Part shown: in pieces, positions 24,601 to 32,785 of the stretch
Numbering within the stretch: the stretch's first letter is position 1
Layout: each line of letters opens with the position of its first letter
Assembly (NCBI GenBank): GCA_963989385.1
Contig: OZ022507.1
Span: 54,323,400-54,387,399, forward strand
Reading direction: 5' to 3'
Length of the DNA stretch: 64,000 nucleotides
From: Ctena decussata
Taxonomy: Eukaryota; Mollusca; Bivalvia; Lucinida; Lucinidae
Notes under the pieces: model-generated
Seen by the model: only the letters and a program-made list of their open reading frames with translations
The model's database searches: none
Told to the model about the DNA's origin: nothing
Made by a program: the position numbers and the translations under genes

Positions 24601-27600
24601 TTTCAGTGGTCCTTACGCCAGAAGAATGTGATATGAAGGAGTTTGCAGATTCTCAGGAAAAGTAGGTACCGTAATGATCGTTAAGGTGGACATATACGGA
24701 ATAACTCTGTTCTTACTTGATTAAAAACAATACAGAGTTATTGTTCATCATCAAATTGATTAACTATGGAGTATATACAGATATAATTGTCTACCGTAAA
24801 GATCCTAAGTTTTCGGGCACATAGGTCTGTACAAACAGTGGGAACCGAGACCAGACTGTTCCTTAGGAACCAGACTGATCAAGATCTTCACAGTTTCCAT
24901 TCCATCTGTGCATTTTTGTCGACATTACTCTATGGTAGAACCGAATAAGAGGAAAGTAAATGGTAGGGCAAGGACCGGCTGTGCTTGCAGCAGGTGTAGA
25001 ATTTGGACAGTCTGTTTGGGGGATATTTTTTAACGTAAACATTGTTTATCTAGGAAACGAAACGGTGAAATGTTTTTTGTTTTTTTTTTAATTTTTTTTT
25101 ATGTTTTTTTTTTATTCTTTAACATATAATGTAAGTCTTACTAAAATTATATGCATAAGCATGCCCCATCGATTGAATATATTTTTCATGACATTTTTCA
25201 TGAACTTCAATTTTCTTGCATTTTTTTAAAGAATGTAAAAATATACTAATTAACAAGATAACTGCAATTTTTTGTTACCAGTTTGTTTCAAATATCCTGT
25301 ATTACAGATTATATGATTTGCTGAAATGAGATATGAATTTTAATGGAAAATGTATAAAAAAAGGTATGTAGAAGTACAATATGTTGTTTTTTAGGAAAGC
25401 AGAACGGTGTTTTTTTTTTCTTATCCAAATGTTTTATAGCTCTTTGGGTTATTTAGACAGTATATGGGTTTGAATGCCTCGCCTACATTTCCATTCAGTA
25501 TCCGTCTACCTCAAGCCGCAGTCAAACATTTAGGGTTCAGGTTGAGATTCAACACGCTTTGACAAACCGTAGCATATTGTCGTGATTCGTAGAAGGGGCG
25601 TAGATGCATCCGTCGTGGCCCGTAATGACCCTTGAAGAACCGTGGTAATTTAGGAGTCTCCAAGGAAATTTTGAACGGTCAAAAATTTCCGTGGGGATTC
25701 ATGTTGGCTTGTGGGCGTGGCCGAAACGGTAGCGCAATCATAACGGAATCATGCTGTCAGTGTATCAGGGATAATCCCTGGTTTTCCATCATCGCGACAG
25801 TTTTAACACGAGGAACTCTCACGGTTGACCTCGACTAATGTATGACTGTCTTTCGATGACGAATATGTTACGGAGCTCCGTGTATCTTGACTAAGAAGAG
25901 GAGACCGGAAAGTTTTTTTACCTTTTGCAGCTTTGTACGTCGCCGTCGGCTTCTCTTTTTGGCGAATGATCTCGTTGAATGCTGTCAAGATTCTGACATC
26001 AATGTCATAATTTTGCAAAATGTTACATGACCACCATGAAACTGAAGACAATCTTAGGAGCCCGTGGCGCGACTGCTTTTAGTTGTACAAGCGCCCTTTT
26101 GTACCAAAGTAGCACTGTGCGCGTCCGTAAAGAGCCCCTGGTCTGCCCTTGTTTTTCGTAGTGCTGCCGTCATGTACCGTTGTGAATTCCAAAAACCGTG
26201 CAAACGCCATAAGAAACCCTAATGGAGCCTTTGCAAACCGTAGTGATGCTTCATTTTCTATGGTGCACCCCGAATTGCCGTCTAGGTCAAATCGTGCTGA
26301 ACCGTAGCCTGATCCGTGAACGTGTGACTGAGGCTTTAACAGTGTGATGGAAATGTTTGGGTAAACAGTATAGGCCCAGATTAGTTATCCAAACTGTGTA
26401 GACCGAGATCAGTCTGCTTCTATGGAATCAATCTGATCAGAGTCCAAATTGTTTCCTATTCCGCTAGCATTCATTCATATCTCTAGCTTCATACTGTCAA
26501 TTTAAGGGTAATTACAGTAGGATCAAGTCGGGTAACTTAGAACAGCGGGTTAATGCGGACATACCATTGCAAACAGTGAAGTCACTGTTTTCACTGTCTG
26601 TCCAGTTAATTTTGTTTAAATTCCACGCAATTGACATATAATAATGTCACTGTCCGAATTTACCTGCTGTCCGAATTTACCTGACTTAGTCCTAGCTAAT
26701 ACTGTGTTTGACTGTCATCTTTTTTTCCACCATATCATCTAAGGGAGACAGCTTTTGTGACTGTTCGATTGTTTTCCCAGACGACTTTCAAAAATGGGCC
26801 TTTCCTTAAAAGAAAGAACTTGTTTATGGTTGATTATATATTCAGAGGGGGAGGGGTGGGGCTAATAGAAATCTGGCGGCGTTGCCTTGCTTATAACTGG
26901 AGCTGCTAATTTGTAGTGTAAACGTAGGCGTTTTTTACCTGATATCTGCTGCCGCTGCAGAATGCGTCGAATCAGGGATATGTGTCACCATTTTAGACCT
27001 GCCCTACACCATTTCTCTTTCAAACGTTCGGAGTTGAGCGCCATTGAAGAAAGTAAATACAGAACCGCGCATCTGTCGTATCAGATTTGGTATAGTTACG
27101 AATATATCTGTTAGTTGGCAAATGTAGTTGAAATACAAGTTGATGCTCAAGTCTACTCTATTCCGTATCCCCGCGAGATCATTGGGGTACCATTGTATTT
27201 GTATTTAATATTTTTTTATTTGTACATACTTTGTTAGGTGGGCCTCAACGAAGAGTAGCTAACTGTGTCACTCACTGAAAATTAACTTATTTTTATAATA
27301 ATTATTATTATCATTATTACAGATGACTTTAAAACAGTCACTTTCTACCTAAACATGTCTTCAGCAGTCCTAGTTTAGCTAGCAAAGTCCATCTATGTTA
27401 ACTCCTATATATTGTCTAAAGGATTGGACAGAGGTGGACTTTGCTAGCTCAGCTAGGGCAGCTGAAGAGAGGACAAATTGTTGGTGAAGGGCAGTAAAAC
27501 AGAGAAATTTTTCTCTAGCATAGTAATATTATTGCTTCATTTTCGGTTTCTTGTTCAATTTTACTATTTCAGTTTACAAAGAGTCTCAAAATGCGATTTG

Positions 27601-28169
27601 TCAGCGCCAAGCTATGGCTTTATATGCTAGCGCTTTCAGTTATAGATTATATTATACTATCTGTTCATAATGCATTCATATCTTGCTTTGAAATTCGAAA
27701 AAAACTATTACTTTTCAGATCATTAAGAAAGCGCATGACAAACTCAGAATGGCGGAAAATGTGTTCATTGTTAAATGAACACAGCAACAAAAAGCATTTA
27801 AAAGAAGAGACCTTTATGGTAAGAGAATAAAATTAATATTTTACTATTTCATAGCGAACAATTGACTAGAATTTGTGTTGATAATTTGTTAAAGCTTATG
27901 AGTCTGATGAAATTTTCATCCCAGTTCTAGCTATGTATACTCGTGAATTATAACTATTGATTGTAAAAGTAAATGTTTAACCTTACATATCTTGCAGTTT
28001 TAACAATTACGGAACTAATTGTGCCTGTTTCTTGTATTTACAGGAAGAGATGAAGAAAATACTGGAGACACAGACATATGACAAACTAGAAAAAATTTTG
28101 AAATCGTACTGGATCCTGAAAGAGCCATTGCTGTTGAAAAGTTTTAAAATGGCACAAACAGAAAGATGA
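11297..28169 (+). CDS. NEK-like serine/threonine protein kinase, multi-exon
   Basis: Joining exons 11297-11395, 12090-12356, 14707-14800, 16126-16233, 17428-17580, 18506-18710, 24057-24104, 24607-24661, 27719-27818 and 28044-28169 gives a kinase whose junctions mostly agree in phase. Kinase features in order: glycine loop GKGTFGTVY (residues 16-24), ATP-binding lysine in ALKAI (K39), alpha-C glutamate (about E57), HPNIVQYHDSF, hinge MEYC, activation segment CGSPLYMSPE, subdomain IX DIWSLGC, and RMLRKDPAQRP closing the C-lobe. The HPNIVQY.(D/E)SF and TxCGSPLYMSPE wording points to the NIMA-related (NEK) family, which acts in cilia and the cell cycle. A tail of about 180 residues follows the kinase: Ser/Arg/Asn-rich, then charged helical. 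I cannot find the exon for HRDxKxxN through DFG; a 29-nt candidate at 14632 supplies only IVHRD. Either that exon lies in unrecognised or missing sequence, or this is a pseudokinase or pseudogene. The link between kinase and tail exons rests on splice phase, not on transcripts. Confidence 0.8.
12090..12356 (+). CDS. kinase exon 2 (N-lobe lysine, alpha-C, hinge, alpha-E start)
   Basis: Acceptor TCTTTTCAG, 89 codons, donor GTATTT, phase 0 at both ends. Encodes YALKAIDL, EEAKWLRGIQHPNIVQYHDS and VIIMEYC, ending in QICSAVK, which is the middle of helix E just before the catalytic loop of kinases. Confidence 0.9.
13052..13154. repeat. (TTATG)n microsatellite
   Basis: About 20 units of the pentamer TTATG with one interruption (GTGATTTTATG) near 13078. 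The long open frames that read YVMLCYVMLC come only from this repeat. Confidence 0.95.
13352..13890. repeat. tandem duplication, unit about 268 bp
   Basis: The block starting near GGGTCTCAAACCAG at 13357 is repeated from 13625, with matching ACAGGGACGTGAAGACAGAC and GGTAACCTGGGTTCGAGG segments. Minus-strand frames over it change between copies, so it is not coding. Confidence 0.85.
13852..13919. repeat. strong inverted repeat
   Basis: AAAGCACACTGATTGGCTGC on the left pairs with its reverse complement (GCAGCCAATCGGTGTGCTTT) on the right, with a short centre around CATGTGCTC. A hairpin with about 30-bp arms and one mismatch. Confidence 0.85.
14632..14660 (+). CDS. candidate 29-nt kinase microexon carrying HRD
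   Basis: Between AG (14630-14631) and GTAATT (14661) the bases read VFYCIVHRD plus two bases. It enters in phase 0 and leaves in phase 2, exactly what exon 2 and the next exon require. IVHRD is the catalytic-loop start of many kinases. Against it: weak polypyrimidine tract, two residues fewer than expected before HRD, and loss of KxxN to DFG. It may be chance. Confidence 0.3.
14707..14800 (+). CDS. kinase exon (activation segment)
   Basis: Acceptor ATCTAG, one base then 31 codons, donor GTAAGA. Encodes LTTHCGSPLYMSPE, the T-loop and APE-type motif (SPE), typical of NEKs. Confidence 0.9.
14810..15058. mobile_element. palindromic MITE (family 2), copy A
   Basis: An imperfect foldback of about 250 bp with ends GGCCCCGCGGTTATAA and TTATAACCTTGGGCCC. 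It lies just 10 bp after an exon and has a sister copy at 36411-36657. Internal arms pair around ATGCTCAGCTGAG and ATATGAAAATGCC. Confidence 0.8.
15308..15543. mobile_element. palindromic MITE (family 1), copy C
   Basis: A 236-bp copy, GAGCCGCGACATG to GTCGCGGCTC, in the kinase intron. Flanks AATC and AATT could be a diverged 4-bp duplication. Confidence 0.85.
15609..15646. repeat. (GA)n microsatellite
   Basis: Pure AG/GA dinucleotide run of about 18 units. Confidence 0.95.
15647..16125. other. intron sequence, nothing recognised
   Basis: AT-rich intron ending with a good acceptor (ATATTTCAG at 16117-16125). Confidence 0.5.
16126..16233 (+). CDS. kinase exon (subdomain IX)
   Basis: 36 codons in phase 0 at both ends, donor GTAAGC. 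Encodes TDIWSLGCCIYEIATKTSPF, the invariant aspartate and tryptophan of kinase subdomain IX. Confidence 0.9.
16267..16502. mobile_element. palindromic MITE (family 1), copy D
   Basis: A 236-bp, more diverged copy, 33 bp downstream of a kinase exon. ATTT stands on both sides. Confidence 0.85.
16503..17427. other. intron sequence with a small GTGGGG hairpin
   Basis: No exon recognised. A short inverted repeat GGCCCCAC...GTGGGGCC lies at about 17001-17022. A minus-strand open frame at 16759-17010 has no splice context or known motif. The end is a good pyrimidine-rich acceptor. Confidence 0.5.
17428..17580 (+). CDS. kinase exon (C-lobe end, subdomain XI)
   Basis: 51 codons, phase 0 to 0. Encodes RMLRKDPAQRPTIHEV, with the conserved arginine of subdomain XI. 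Donor CAA|GTAATT. Reading through the donor reaches a stop at 17637, so an unspliced short form is possible. Confidence 0.85.
17870..18060. repeat. palindrome-centred dispersed repeat
   Basis: AAACAGCGTAGATC...GCGGCTCATAATGAGCCGC...GATCTACACTGTTTG forms a hairpin. A relative with GACGCCGCAGAATGCGGCGTC is at 38396-38468. It looks like one MITE family. Confidence 0.6.
18506..18710 (+). CDS. kinase tail exon (Ser/Arg/Asn-rich)
   Basis: Acceptor TTTTAAG, 68 codons plus one base, donor GTACGT. Encodes a low-complexity basic and serine-rich segment with RPRSRRRHNPNGNRRHH and SVSSDDRGYSSSD. Such tails in kinases are often phosphorylated and disordered; the function here is unknown. Phase fits the preceding kinase exon. 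Confidence 0.7.
19000..19980. repeat. dispersed repeat with CCGTCGTCC head and degenerate internal units
   Basis: Starts near GAAGGCTCACAAGGTGAACT and ends with CAGGTGAGCTATAGGACC. Internal phrases such as AAACTTCTTCAAACTTGC and CCCATAGAC recur. A related head (AGCTCGCCTAAG...GGTGAGCTA, then CCGTCCGTTGTCC) is at 18232-18310 and another begins at 63663. No coding. Confidence 0.55.
20018..21250. repeat. tandem array of about 160-bp units with hairpin head
   Basis: Begins with the hairpin ATATCCCCTTTTTGAAAAAG/GGGATAT and a GTCTGTCCGTCC tract. Units with a TTTTTCGTCAAAGATATCT-type segment recur at about 20110, 20273, 20489, 20655, 20797, 20957 and 21118. The short open frames are accidental. Confidence 0.7.
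21652..21752. repeat. direct repeat, left copy
   Basis: About 100 bp (CAACATCTTTCTTATATTAG to AATGGACACGCAA) that recurs at 22979-23073. The pair brackets the foldback and the reverse transcriptase fragment. Confidence 0.8.
21753..22152. mobile_element. foldback element with about 45-bp terminal inverted repeats
   Basis: Left end AATTTAAAGAGTAACTACAC, right end its reverse complement, with the inverted match continuing to GGGATCT.ATTCAGTCAGTTCC. About 400 bp, no transposase. It interrupts the unit that is uninterrupted at 22979-23073, so it inserted after the repeat existed. Confidence 0.8.
22370..22948 (-). pseudogene. decayed reverse transcriptase, same family as 3064-3660
   Basis: Minus-strand frames read FLDLHLSI, YDKRDDFDFDIVNFPF, YGVYISQLI, then after a frameshift VSKYDTGLRSILQQGLSEPE and RIGYNIDVMRQSAC, a stop, then VVNPITVDNFSVLFNCTP. 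This is the C-terminal half of the YIDD reverse transcriptase family. At least one frameshift and one stop disable it. The catalytic YIDD box is missing on the 5' side. Confidence 0.7.
22979..23073. repeat. direct repeat, right copy
   Basis: Matches 21652-21752 without the foldback insertion. Confidence 0.8.
23440..23560. repeat. hairpin repeat
   Basis: GGAATTTTAACCAGGGAC pairs with GTCCCTGGTTGAAATTCC around a GCGAAGCTTCG centre. It is flanked by repeated phrases ATCATGAGCCAGTCCATG and CACTCATGATGGACTG. Confidence 0.75.
23561..24056. other. intron sequence, nothing recognised
   Basis: No repeat family or exon recognised; it ends in the acceptor CATTTTCAG. Confidence 0.5.
24057..24104 (+). 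CDS. kinase tail exon, 48 nt
   Basis: Acceptor CATTTTCAG, donor GTAAGC. With one base from the previous exon it reads DLDTERQNEPKIVYIP and leaves in phase 1. Both sites are strong and the phase agrees with its neighbours. Confidence 0.65.
24607..24661 (+). CDS. kinase tail exon, 55 nt
   Basis: Acceptor TATTTTTCAG, donor GTAGGT. Reads VVLTPEECDMKEFADSQE and leaves in phase 2, which the next exon requires. Confidence 0.6.
24765..25500. repeat. interspersed repeat of about 740 bp, copy 2
   Basis: Diverged relative of 735-1480, inside a kinase intron. Confidence 0.7.
25513..26337. mobile_element. candidate non-autonomous DNA transposon
   Basis: Left end AAGCCGCAGTCAAACATTTA and right end reverse complement AAGCCTCAGTCACACGTTCA match at about 15 of 20 bases. 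About 825 bp. Internal phrases (AACCGTAG, CCGTGG) recur in both orientations. No transposase frame seen. Confidence 0.5.
26338..27718. other. intron sequence, nothing recognised
   Basis: About 1.4 kb with small inverted phrases only (GGACTTTGCTAGCTC near 27438 matching TTTAGCTAGCAAAGTCC near 27376). Acceptor CTTTTCAG at the end. Confidence 0.5.
27719..27818 (+). CDS. kinase tail exon, 100 nt
   Basis: Acceptor CTTTTCAG, donor GTAAGA. Encodes SLRKRMTNSEWRKMCSLLNE and a lysine/glutamate-rich helix; phase 2 in, phase 0 out. The same frame stays open upstream of the acceptor, so intron retention would not stop translation at once. Confidence 0.65.
28044..28169 (+). CDS. last kinase exon with stop
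   Basis: Acceptor TATTTACAG, 41 codons and TGA. Encodes EEMKKILETQTYDKLEKILK, helical, then WILKEPLLLKSFKMAQ. The last 14 or so codons fall in a sequence that is tandemly repeated downstream, so the present C-terminus may have been created by that repeat. Confidence 0.65.
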   Translation, partial: EEMKKILETQTYDKLEKILKSYWILKEPLLLKSFKMAQTER

Positions 28170-28238
28170 CGAACAATAAGAGAATAATCTAAAGCTGTGT
28201 TAACTGCATGTCTCTGGGAAGCAGATCATAAAATGTTT

Positions 28239-28463
28239 GAGACACATCATGTGATTTCAAACAATGAGGCATTGGGGACAACGAAAGGCTATGTTTAGAC
28301 TGTACTTGAGTGCAGTCTTATCAGAGACTTCACTTGTCATATTAGCTATGTGTGGAACTAGACCAAACCATACAGCTAACAGGTAGGCTTCTGTAAACTC
28401 GCTGGACCTGAATATCACATGACAAAAAACTGCCACTTTGTTGGAAGTCACATGACGTGGCTC
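28239..28463. mobile_element. MITE (family 3), copy A
   Basis: Ends GAGACACATCATGTGATTTC and, inverted, GAGCCACGTCATGTGACTTC. Related copies at 28636-28843 and 50277-50503. Confidence 0.75.
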
Positions 28464-28635
28464 AAATAACGATATCTTTAATCTTATCCTAGAAAAAAAG
28501 TTTTCAGGGATACTATCTTTTTGAGCGCTTTACTGCTGAAAAATTTTAAAAGGGCATAATTAGAAAGATGATGAACAAGAAAAGAAAACATTTAAGCTAT
28601 GTAACGTGCATGCCTATTGGACGCAGATCATAAAT

Positions 28636-28843
28636 GAGCAACATCAGGTGATTTCAAACAATAAGACATTGGTGATAAGGAAAGTCTCTGATCAGAGATC
28701 TTATCACATCAGCTATGAATGTAATTGGCCCTAACCATTCAGCCAACATTGAGGCCTCTTTAGACTGGCTTTAAACGATAAGGATGATCTGAATAGCAAA
28801 TGACAAAAACTGCCACTTTGTTGGAAGTCACATGACGTGGCTC
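28636..28843. mobile_element. MITE (family 3), copy B
   Basis: Diverged copy within the second tandem block; it was probably duplicated with the block rather than inserted anew. Confidence 0.75.
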
Positions 28844-29040
28844 ATTAATGACATATTTAATCCTATATGTGTAAGCTGTTCCTAGAAAAAACGTCTCAGG
28901 GATTCTTTCTATTTGAGCCAATACTGTACAGTTGAAAAATTTTAATGGGCATAGACAGATAGATGGTGAACAATAGAAGAAATATCTAAACTATGTCCAT
29001 CTTATATGTACAAACTGTTTCTAGACAAGAGACCTCAGAT

Positions 29041-30575
29041 GCATTTTCTCTCTCTTTCTCTCTCTCTGTACATTCATTATAACATATTGTAAAGAAAGTT
29101 GCGATCTATCAATGGTCCCATACATTAAAAAATATCAGTAGCAAGAAATAACGTGCAAATCTACACATTTGCGAGACTATGGGGACATGTAGATTTGGTG
29201 AGATGTGTGTATAAACTAGTTATAAGGCATATACTCCTGTAGTGCATTGAATTATATTTTAATTTCTTGCGGTAATCTGTTACTAACAGATTGTATGAAC
29301 TAGTGGAAATCTGAATGATTCTGTTAACATAAGTTAGTTTCACCTTAAAAAAGTGCCAAAAGGCTATGGCTCGTATTAGCTTGGGCATTCACAGATTGAT
29401 CAGATGTTTACATCTCCTCGAATAACTTCTTGGGGTTCTGAAGAATCTCAGTTGTGAAAAGCAAAATCGTGTTTTCCTTCACAAACTAAAGTAGATGTTG
29501 TCGCGGTGGGGCGCAGATGGTCCGCTAAAAACAGAGATCCATTGTTCTGGTTTTGGCTTCCTCACAGAATGTGCTGAACTGTGATACATGTAGTAAAAAT
29601 GCCATTTTTCAAATGGAACTGTTATGACTGCTTGTTGGCCTCCCTGTGCTACACGGACCTTTAAAAATTGACTACTCTTTAAGGAAAGAATTTGCTCCTC
29701 TCGGAGCAAATTCTTTTCTTAAAGAGTCAACCTCCATTTATAGGGAGGAAAAACAGAAAAATAGCAAAAGTGCGTCCCCCGAAAGCGTACCATTTATCTT
29801 AAAAAGTATGTTTCTCTTGACAGTCTTAATTTTTCATTATTGTATACTACCCGAAAGAAGTTTTGCGTCAGCTTAGCTGTCTCCATAGAAATAATGCAAT
29901 ACAGCCTTATTTTACCTGTATAAAACTCTTAAGTGTAGCGATGAAGAACATGTAAACGATTATTTAAACTTTTTACACTTATTAAACTGTTCTTAGATTT
30001 TGTCAGATGTTTACAGAGACACTATTGCAGAACTTACAAAAAATGAAATCAAAGCAAAGTTTTACTTCACACCCTTTGGAAATAAGTTTATTTAGTGTTA
30101 CGTCTATGAAAAAATATTTGGTGATGCCATACTTCTTTTGAGTAGTATATATTATTGCATCATTTACTTCTGCACATGTTTGGTGTGATAAGTGAAGACT
30201 CCATTTGGGCTACAGAACTGTCTGATGGCCAGTACATCTCCTTTCTAGATTGTGTAGTGATACATATATAATGAGTCACATCGATATGGGCATTTTCTCC
30301 GCTGTACATAAGTTTGTATATTGAACTTGTCAAAAACAGTACAAAAGTATAGCGTCAATGTTTTTCTGCTATCTTTAGCTCGCCTGTACAGGAAGAGCTA
30401 CGACACCAACCCTGGCGTCGGCGGCGGCGGCGTCAGCGAAATGTTAAAGTTTTACGTTAAAGTTTTTCAGGTGATGGGCAAGGCGCTGTCAGACGAGCTA
30501 TCCTGTCCCACTGTCAAGTCTTGTTATGCCTCCCACGCCATGAAATGACGGAAGTGTATAAAGTTTTTACCTTAT

Positions 30576-30612
<37 letters not shown>

Positions 30613-30767
30613 CCAGAATCGTGTCCGGCTCATAACTATGTCGTGCATGGTGGGATTTGAAAATTATTTGGCACAAATGATCATCATGACAAGTGCATCA
30701 TCATGACAAGACAATGTGTCGTGTAAAAGAATCATGTCCCTTGCTTGAAGATCACACGGTGCACGTA
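29041..30767. other. intergenic DNA with a hairpin and (GT)n
   Basis: At 29670-29731 GACT(ACT)CTTTAAGGAAAG pairs with CTTTTCTTAAAGAGTC around GAATTTGCTCC arms. A (GT)n run lies at 30579-30611. A (GGC)n-rich tract CGTCGGCGGCGGCGGCGTC is at 30416. No gene recognised. Confidence 0.55.
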
Positions 30768-31056
30768 GCCGGGCCGCGTAGCACAGTCGGTTGAGCGTCT
30801 GACGCATAAGCCAGAGGTCACGGGCTCGATACCCGATCCGACCGGAGGACAAATAACATTGGCATTTCTTCATACTTTCGTTTATCCTTCTGCTGATTCA
30901 AGAAGGGTTGTTGTCAGTCACTGGCAAATGTATGTGCACTTAGTACTGGTTAACCGCTTAGGCGGTCTACGCCTGCCCAGAAATAGTGTGGTTAGGTTAA
31001 TTGACCGTCCCGAATGACCATAGATGTTTACCGTGGCCGTTAAGCAATAAAACTTC
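30768..31056 (+). mobile_element. tRNA-derived SINE, copy A
   Basis: Head with tRNA-like A box (GCGTAGCACAGTCGG) and B box (GGGCTCGATACCC), then a conserved body GTGCACTTAGTACTGGTTAA, CTGCCCAGAAATAGTGTGG and a tail TTTACCGTGGCCGTTAAGCA. The whole body matches the minus-strand copy at 57600-57872. Confidence 0.85.
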
Positions 31057-32210
31057 AAAAAAGATAATTGAGACAGAGGAAGATAGGGAGCCTAGACTAG
31101 CTCGCGCGGATGTGCAGACCCGGATATGTCTTTTTCAGTGTGTTATTAAGTTTCTAAGGGTCCCTTTTTTGGACAACACCAGTCATTTATACTTAGGTGT
31201 ATGTATATGTGTGTAAACTTGCAAATATGTGTGAAATATTATTACTGTAATGAATGATCCTCATTTTCCCCTTGGTTCATCTCTAACAATTTCAGTTCTG
31301 AAAATGGCAGTTTGAGATTTGTTCTAGCATTTGAAATCACCATGTACAGTCGACACCCAGTGTCTCGAACACTGATACCTCAAAGTGTCTTCCTATATCA
31401 AAGAATTGATTTCCTATTCTTATTTGCATTTCGAATCCGGGTTGTCTCAAACTACTGATGTCTCGGAGTAAGTATTCTGGTACCATAAAAATTGCTTCGA
31501 GATATCGGTGGTTTGGGCCAAAGTTCGACCTCGAGACATCGGGAGTTGACTGTATGTAACTCTGAATGGGAACATTAAAGTACTTCCTGTAATTCTACCC
31601 GCTAGATATCCATAAAAGTTGTTATGTATTGGAACGTTTAAGGTGTGGTGGAGACAACCTTTAAAAAAATGGGGATCATTTATATCTAAGCTTGAAATAC
31701 GAAGGTAAAACTGTCAGTTTATGTCATGTGTTTCATGTGTAATCTTGGAAAATAATAATAAAAAAAAAATAAAACTTCAAAAACATGAACACTGTGCACG
31801 TACACTTTGTGTATAGGCTTTGAGAAAACATGTTCGTGTCCAACCTGCATGATTGGATTTCAACATTATATAGTATAAATAATCATCACGACAAAACAAT
31901 ATGTTGCATGCAGGAACCATGCTGTTAGCTTATAGGTCAAGGCCACACTTTGCACTTAGGCTAAAACCTTTCATATCCGGCACATTTATTTGTCCTGCAT
32001 GGTGGGATTTCAAAATTACATTAGCAAGACGTTGCGCACAAGAATAATTTTTTACTATCTTTAAGGCCAAGGTCACAGTGTGCATATGAAGGCGGGGGCA
32101 TCCGTGCCCTATGGGCTCGTTTCTAGCTTGTAATCAAAATATTCATGAGATGCATCCCTCAACTATATTACTTTAATTATGAAATCGGACTTTTTTATAT
32201 TATTATTTTA

Positions 32211-32249
<39 letters not shown>

Positions 32250-32548
32250 GTTATTATGGGCATGAATAGTTGGTTGGTTGCTTTGGGTTAAACGTCCCTT
32301 AGAGACAGTATTTCAAATATCTTACAACCCCCAGCCGCACCTAAATGCAAACACAGTAGGCCCCTGCCTACTTTTATCCAAATAAGTAGGACGCTCCGGC
32401 ACTGGAAGTTATAACCAGCACCATCGCCCGACCATCGCCCAAGGATATAAATAGGTCAAACAGCTGACCAAATGGTTAGTTGCATAATGAAATCAACTGA
32501 TCATGATATCTTTTTCGTTTCATTTTCAGTAAAATGGTGATTAAATAT
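31057..32548. other. intergenic DNA, no gene seen
   Basis: Contains an (ATT)n run at about 32211-32250 and, from 32266, a GTTGGTTGGTTG segment that resembles the 3' tail of invertebrate SINEs. No exon recognised. Confidence 0.5.
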
Positions 32549-32785
32549 GAGTCGCGACACGGGAAACAAACAAAGTGGCGTGTGCGCCAAGCAAAGACAC
32601 AGATCAGCCTGGACATCCGTCCAGTCTGATCAGAGTCAACGCTGTCCGCATAGAGCTATCTTTGACTTTTAGCTTCGCTTTAAGAGCAAAGCGAAAACTC
32701 TGATCAGACTTAGCGAATGTTCGGGCTGATCTGAGTCTTCGCCAGGTGCACATGCCACTTTGTTGGTTTTGTCGTGTTGCGACTC
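32549..32785. mobile_element. palindromic MITE (family 1), copy E
   Basis: A 237-bp copy with ends GAGTCGCGACACG and TGTTGCGACTC. Flanks ATAT on both sides. Confidence 0.85.

Larger units (their letters stand above)
28128..29040. repeat. tandem repeat, unit about 390 bp, three copies
   Basis: Segments GTTGAAAAGTTTTAAAATGG (28132), GCTGAAAAATTTTAAAAGGG (28533) and AGTTGAAAAATTTTAATGGG (28931) start three related blocks; the third is partial. The first two each contain a MITE. The first block includes the kinase stop codon. Confidence 0.8.

Noticed and set aside
31001..31216. Frame starting in the SINE tail
   Set aside because: Begins inside repeat sequence and has no support.
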